Assembly: GCA_031254035.1 (NCBI GenBank)
Contig: JAIRVF010000106.1
Span: 1-64,000, forward strand
Length of the DNA stretch: 64,000 nucleotides
DNA from: Paenibacillus sp.
GTDB lineage: Bacteria > Bacillota > Bacilli > Paenibacillales > Paenibacillaceae
Direction: 5' to 3'
Translations under genes and position numbers: made by a program
Part shown: in pieces, positions 60,620 to 64,000 of the stretch
How positions within the stretch are numbered: position 1 is the first letter of the stretch
How the letters are laid out: each line of letters begins with the position of its first letter
The notes under the pieces: generated by a model
Database searches by the model: none
Told to the model about the DNA's origin: nothing
What the model saw: the letters and a program-made list of their open reading frames with translations, nothing else

Positions 60620-60825
60620 GCGATTCCTTAGTCTTTCTCACGGGCATTTCTAATGCTAGCATGAGCCATATCAGAATACACTTTATTTTTTGTATAACAG
60701 AGTACAGTTTCACAAGTGCCCAAGCAAAACCCGATGCCGCATGACTATTTCATATAAATTTATAAATAATATCAGAGCCTCTGCTACTCCACTTATTATA
60801 TCATATAAATCATCTTTCTCAATTA
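60620..60825 (-). pseudogene. Probable remnant of a lanthipeptide synthetase (LanM/LanC-type cyclase end)
   Basis: Two minus-strand frames resemble consecutive parts of a LanC-like cyclase domain. The first, from about 60824, reads EKDDLYDIISGVAEALILFI and goes on NLYEIV; it fits the 'YDIISGxAG-LL-LLNLYE' helix. The second, a frame away, reads AASGFAWALVKLYSVIQKIK and LALEMPVRKTKESL before a stop near 60622, fitting 'HGAAGIAWAL-KLY-VT' and 'ALEYERSL'. Between them a stretch is missing. No start, no zinc Cys/His block and no precursor-peptide gene are visible. Recognition is from motif memory, not a search. Confidence 0.4.
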
Positions 60826-60870
60826 AAGGTTAAATTTTATATGCTTACAAATAATTATTCTATGATAAAA

Positions 60871-60906
60871 AAACAAGCCGAGAATAATCCGAATTCCAGC
60901 TTGTTT
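60871..60906 (-). terminator. Rho-independent terminator of dxr
   Basis: AAACAAGC pairs with GCTTGTTT around a 20-base loop; T7 follows on the minus strand. It starts 11 bases after the dxr stop. Confidence 0.7.
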
Positions 60907-60916
60907 TGTGTTTCTT

Positions 60917-62056
60917 TTATAAAACGCTAGCAATTCTACGCGTTTCTTTATCACAAACCTCAATACTCTCAAATTGAGGGTCGATAATATTGATATGTTT
61001 CTCCAGTACACGTTCAATAATAGCCTCAATATGCAGAAAAGAAATCTCTCCGCGTAAAAATCGGGCAACAGCAACCTCATTAGCTGCATTAAAAGCGGTT
61101 GGCGCTGTACCACCCATTTTACCGCATTCAAAAGCAAGTCTTAAACAAGGGAACCGCTTCATGTCCATTTCTCTGAATTGCAGCTTGCCCACTTCGGCCA
61201 GTGACAGCCGTTCGGCGGGCGAATTCCAGCGTTCCGGGTAGGTCAGGGCATACTGGATCGGCACGCGCATGTTCGGATTGCCCAACTGGGCGATGATACT
61301 CGTATCGCAAAATTCCACGAAGGAATGGATGATGCTCTCGGGGTGAAGCAGTACGCGGATCTTCTCATATGGCAGACCAAACAGCCAATGGGCTTCAATC
61401 ACTTCCAGCCCCTTGTTGACCATCGTCGCCGAATCAATGGTGATTTTGGCTCCCATCGACCAGTTGGGATGCTTAAGCGCATCTTCCACCGTCACCGATT
61501 TGAGCTGCTCCCGAGTCAAATCCCGAAACGAGCCGCCGGAAGCGGTCAGCGTGATCCCAGCCAGATCGCCGCGGCGTTCACCGTTCAGACATTGAAAAAT
61601 GGCAGAGTGCTCGCTGTCGATCGGCAGGAGCTTGACGCCTTTTTGCCGCGCGAGGGCTGTGACAATATGCCCCGCCGTTACGAGCGTTTCCTTATTGGCA
61701 AGTCCGATCGTCTTCCCTGCTTCAATGGCTGCAAGGGTAGAAGGAAGCCCAAGGCTGCCCATCACGGCCGTGACGACCATGTCAGCATCCGTACCGGCGG
61801 CGATTTCAATGAGTCCTTCGTCGCCGTAGTACACTTCCGTCCCCACTGGAACCTCCGTTTTGATCCGTTCAGCCAGCTCACGGGTTGCCACAGAAACTTT
61901 CCGAGGTTGGAACTGCTGGATTTGCTCTAAGAGCAAATCTGTATTGTTGCCCGCTGCAAGACCTTCGATTTGAAAATGCTCAGAATGTTTCGCCACCACA
62001 TCCAGTGTTTGCGTACCAACCGAACCAGTAGAACCGAGCACACTAATCTTTTTCAT
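60917..62056 (-). CDS. dxr: 1-deoxy-D-xylulose-5-phosphate reductoisomerase
   Basis: Second enzyme of the MEP isoprenoid pathway, makes MEP from DXP with NADPH. The 379 residues start MKKISVLGSTGSVGTQTLDV (NADPH loop 8-13). Metal and substrate motifs IDSEHSAIFQCL (near 146), TASGGSFRD (near 174) and the helical region HPNWSMGAKITIDSATMVNK (near 197) follow. Located between cdsA and rseP, as in B. subtilis, where the spacing to rseP is much shorter. Confidence 0.97.
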   Translation of the reverse strand: MKKISVLGSTGSVGTQTLDVVAKHSEHFQIEGLAAGNNTDLLLEQIQQFQPRKVSVATRELAERIKTEVPVGTEVYYGDEGLIEIAAGTDADMVVTAVMGSLGLPSTLAAIEAGKTIGLANKETLVTAGHIVTALARQKGVKLLPIDSEHSAIFQCLNGERRGDLAGITLTASGGSFRDLTREQLKSVTVEDALKHPNWSMGAKITIDSATMVNKGLEVIEAHWLFGLPYEKIRVLLHPESIIHSFVEFCDTSIIAQLGNPNMRVPIQYALTYPERWNSPAERLSLAEVGKLQFREMDMKRFPCLRLAFECGKMGGTAPTAFNAANEVAVARFLRGEISFLHIEAIIERVLEKHINIIDPQFESIEVCDKETRRIASVL

Positions 62057-62074
62057 AACGAACCCTCTTTCGTG

Positions 62075-62875
62075 TTAATAAGGCATCAGCATCATGATAT
62101 GTACAAACGGGAAGACAATAATCCAGCTGTCGCAGCGGTCCAGAATGCCCCCGTGGCCCGGCAGAAGTGTTCCCGAGTCCTTGATACCATATATGCGCTT
62201 ATAGGCGGATTGGATCAAATCCCCCAGCTGCCCGGCTACGGCACAGGCAAATCCAATCGCGAGTGCCCGTCCCATGCCAAGGATCCCCCCTGAAAGAAGG
62301 GAGAAAGTAACAGCCGCTATCATGGAAATGACGATGCCTCCAAGAGCACCCTCAATGGTTTTGTTCGGACTAATTGCCGGCCAAAGTTTGTTTTTACCGA
62401 TCCATTTCCCAACAAAATAGGCTCCCGCATCGCTTGACCATATGGAGACAAGCAATAGAAACGTCCAGAACAGCCCGTGGCCGTCGGGCGCGCTGCGGGA
62501 ACCGGCGATATAAGAAAAGCCGACCCCGATATAAACCGCACCCAAAAACAACATAGCCGCCTGCTGTATCCCGGTTTTATTTTTTGTTATAACTGTTACC
62601 AACATGAACAAGAACATCAGCAGCCAGATGGCATGATCCCATGAAAGCAGAAACTCCATCTCAAGTAGCTTCCATGGAAACATAAACATCAGGACGCCCA
62701 AATATCCAAGCCATGCCGTACCGCCAAAGGGAGAAACCTTTGTCATCCGCACGAATTCATAGTATCCGATCATCGCCATCGCCAGAACGCTGAGATGGTA
62801 CGGCAGCCCTCCTAGCAGGCAAAGTCCCAAAAAAACAACTCCAGCAATTATTCCGGTAATCAGTCGTTGTTTCAA
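62075..62875 (-). CDS. cdsA: Phosphatidate cytidylyltransferase
   Basis: Makes CDP-diacylglycerol from phosphatidate and CTP. The 266 residues form about eight membrane helices. The signature S-x-[LIVMF]-K-R-x4-K-D-x-[GSA]-x2-[LIF]-P-G-H-G-G is visible as SAYKRIYGIKDSGTLLPGHG near the end (236-255), with WSSDAGAYFVGKWIG in the middle. Its ATG overlaps the uppS stop by four bases, so both are coupled. It supplies PgsA. Confidence 0.96.
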   Translation of the reverse strand: MKQRLITGIIAGVVFLGLCLLGGLPYHLSVLAMAMIGYYEFVRMTKVSPFGGTAWLGYLGVLMFMFPWKLLEMEFLLSWDHAIWLLMFLFMLVTVITKNKTGIQQAAMLFLGAVYIGVGFSYIAGSRSAPDGHGLFWTFLLLVSIWSSDAGAYFVGKWIGKNKLWPAISPNKTIEGALGGIVISMIAAVTFSLLSGGILGMGRALAIGFACAVAGQLGDLIQSAYKRIYGIKDSGTLLPGHGGILDRCDSWIIVFPFVHIMMLMPY

Positions 62876-63663
62876 CGATTCTCTCCTCCATCAGGCTGAG
62901 TCAAGCCGCCGTATCTTCGCGTCCTACGTTGGTATTCAGCGACCGCTTCATATAAATAATGTTCATTGAAATCAGGCCAGTAGACATCGGTGAACCACAT
63001 TTCGCTATATGCCATCTGCCACAGCATAAAGTTGCTGATCCGCATCTCTCCGCTAGTACGTATGATCAAATCCGGATCCGGAAGCCCGCTGGAAAGCATA
63101 TGCTGATCCAGCATTTCCGGTGTAATGTCTTCCGGCTTTAAAGTACCCGCGTCAATTTCCCGTCCCAATTCGCGCATGCAATCGGTAATCTCTTTACGAC
63201 TGCCATAATTCAATGCAAAATTAAGCACCAGGCCGTCATTGTCCGCCGTACGGCGGACGGCTTCTTCCATGGCGCTAATGGTATAGGAAGGCAAACCTTT
63301 GCGGTCCCCCATCATCCGAACCTGTACATTTTTCTCGATCAGTTCATCCAGCTCTTTAGCAAGGAATTCCTGGGGCAAACGCATGAGAAAATCAACCTCA
63401 TCCTTCGGCCGCTTCCAATTTTCCGTCGAGAAGGCGTACATCGTCAAATATTTGATTCCAAGCTTATCTGCGGCAATTGTGGTCCGTTTCACAGCCTTCA
63501 TTCCACTTTGATGCCCGATAAAGCGTGGAAGTCCTTGTCTTTTTGCCCAACGTCCGTTACCGTCCATAATGATGGCGACATGTTCAGGAACATTGTCTAT
63601 AGATCGCTCCGGCGGCTGTATTTTGTCTTCCCGTGTCCACCACGATCGAACTCGTTTGATCAT
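62872..63663 (-). CDS. uppS: Isoprenyl transferase, undecaprenyl diphosphate synthase
   Basis: Makes the C55 lipid carrier for cell-wall synthesis by cis-condensation. After renumbering, HVAIIMDGNGRWAKRQGLPR (near 27-46) holds the catalytic Asp, and SGLPDPDLIIRTSGEMRISN plus YSEMWFTDVYWPDFNE lie near the end. I chose ATG at 63663 (MIKRVRSWWT, GGAGG nine bases upstream), giving 263 residues. The frame to 63729 has no support. Sits right after frr. Confidence 0.96.
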   Translation of the reverse strand: MIKRVRSWWTREDKIQPPERSIDNVPEHVAIIMDGNGRWAKRQGLPRFIGHQSGMKAVKRTTIAADKLGIKYLTMYAFSTENWKRPKDEVDFLMRLPQEFLAKELDELIEKNVQVRMMGDRKGLPSYTISAMEEAVRRTADNDGLVLNFALNYGSRKEITDCMRELGREIDAGTLKPEDITPEMLDQHMLSSGLPDPDLIIRTSGEMRISNFMLWQMAYSEMWFTDVYWPDFNEHYLYEAVAEYQRRTRRYGGLTQPDGGENR

Positions 63664-63686
63664 TCTAGTTCCTCCATGCGGGTTTA

Positions 63687-63720
63687 TGCAAAAAAAGACA
63701 TAACCCCACCATAATAGGAG
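63687..63720 (-). terminator. Terminator between frr and uppS
   Basis: An imperfect stem, AGACTTGCGGCCCC with GGGGTTATGTCT, then T7 on the minus strand, just after the frr stop. uppS must then have partial readthrough or its own promoter. Confidence 0.6.
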
Positions 63721-63734
63721 GGGCCGCAAGTCTC

Positions 63735-64000
63735 TTACACTTCCATGATCTCTTTTTCTTTGGTTACGAGCACTTTGTCGACTTCCGCGATGAATTTATC
63801 CGTCGTTTTCTGGATGTCGTCCTGATGACGACGGGATTCATCTTCAGATATATCGGTTTTTTCCATTTTTTTAATGTCGTCGTTCGCGTCGCGGCGGATA
63901 TTGCGGATGGCCACTTTGGCTTCCTCACCGAACTTCTTGGTCAATTTCACCAGTTCCGTACGGCGTTCCTCCGTCAGAGCCGGAATGACAAGGCGGATCG
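63735..64000 (-). CDS. frr: Ribosome recycling factor, C-terminal part
   Basis: Releases ribosomes from mRNA after termination, with EF-G. About 88 C-terminal residues are inside the window; the gene runs beyond the right edge. RIRLVIPALTEERRTELVKL, then VAIRNIRRDANDDIKKMEK and DEVDKVL-type end (AEVDKVLVTKEKEIMEV) are typical of RRF. It leads uppS and cdsA, as in B. subtilis. Confidence 0.95.
   Translation of the reverse strand, partial: IRLVIPALTEERRTELVKLTKKFGEEAKVAIRNIRRDANDDIKKMEKTDISEDESRRHQDDIQKTTDKFIAEVDKVLVTKEKEIMEV

Noticed and set aside
1..64000. CRISPR arrays, tRNA or rRNA genes, complete prophage
   Set aside because: I saw no regularly spaced repeats, cloverleaf-like sequences or phage structural genes on reading the window; short tRNA genes could still be missed without a scan.

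Overview
The window looks like a chromosome segment of an endospore-forming Firmicute, most probably Paenibacillus or a close relative. The basis is the gene order, which follows the Bacillus subtilis frr-to-spoVS segment almost gene for gene, the Paenibacillus-like protein sequences, mid-range GC, and sporulation genes (dpaA, dpaB, spoVS, spoIIIE, a sleB-like gene). Nearly every gene is on the minus strand. Read in the direction of transcription, from high to low coordinates, the order is: frr (partial)-uppS-cdsA-dxr-rseP-proS-polC; rimP-nusA-rnpM-ylxQ-infB-rbfA-nrnA-truB-ribF; rpsO; pnp; a ylxY-like deacetylase; mlpA-dut; dpaA-dpaB; dapG-dapA; rnjB; a CBS protein; tepA-ylzJ-spoIIIE; ymfF-ymfH-ymfI-ymfJ-ymfK-rodZ; yajQ; pgsA; cinA; recA; recX; rny; ymdB; spoVS; a dipeptidase; korA-korB.

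Region by region: 1-4645 is accessory. It holds a frameshifted IS transposase end, two secreted proteins of unknown role, and a decayed tyrosine recombinase placed directly after korB. 4646-23594 is the korAB/spoVS/rny/recA/pgsA/ymf block. 23727-27365 carries a SleB-like cortex hydrolase and a small accessory module (HxlR regulator diverging from an MFS exporter and an aldo/keto reductase). 27513-41391 holds spoIIIE, tepA, rnjB, the diaminopimelate/dipicolinate genes and the mlpA-dut pair. 41585-52639 is the RNA-processing and translation cluster. 52850-64000 is polC, proS, rseP and the isoprenoid/phospholipid genes. An AT-rich interval between rseP and dxr contains what looks like the decayed end of a lanthipeptide synthetase gene.

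Functions fit together as in other spore formers. dapG and dapA feed dihydrodipicolinate to DpaAB, which makes spore dipicolinate. dxr, uppS, cdsA and pgsA make isoprenoid and phospholipid precursors. The nusA-infB cluster and rpsO/pnp/rny/rnjB handle transcription, translation and mRNA decay. ymfF-ymfH-ymfI belong to the EF-P modification set.

The most interesting signals are non-coding. Two families of short inverted-repeat elements (A: 9177-9427, 14430-14631, 38205-38455, possible remnant 36537-36580; B: 8520-8622, 10298-10511) sit in gene leaders. One A copy separates a LexA-controlled recA promoter from recA. A B copy lies just upstream of ymdB, whose only well-placed start codon is an unusual ATT. 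I found no tRNA, rRNA, CRISPR array, prophage or intact mobile element.
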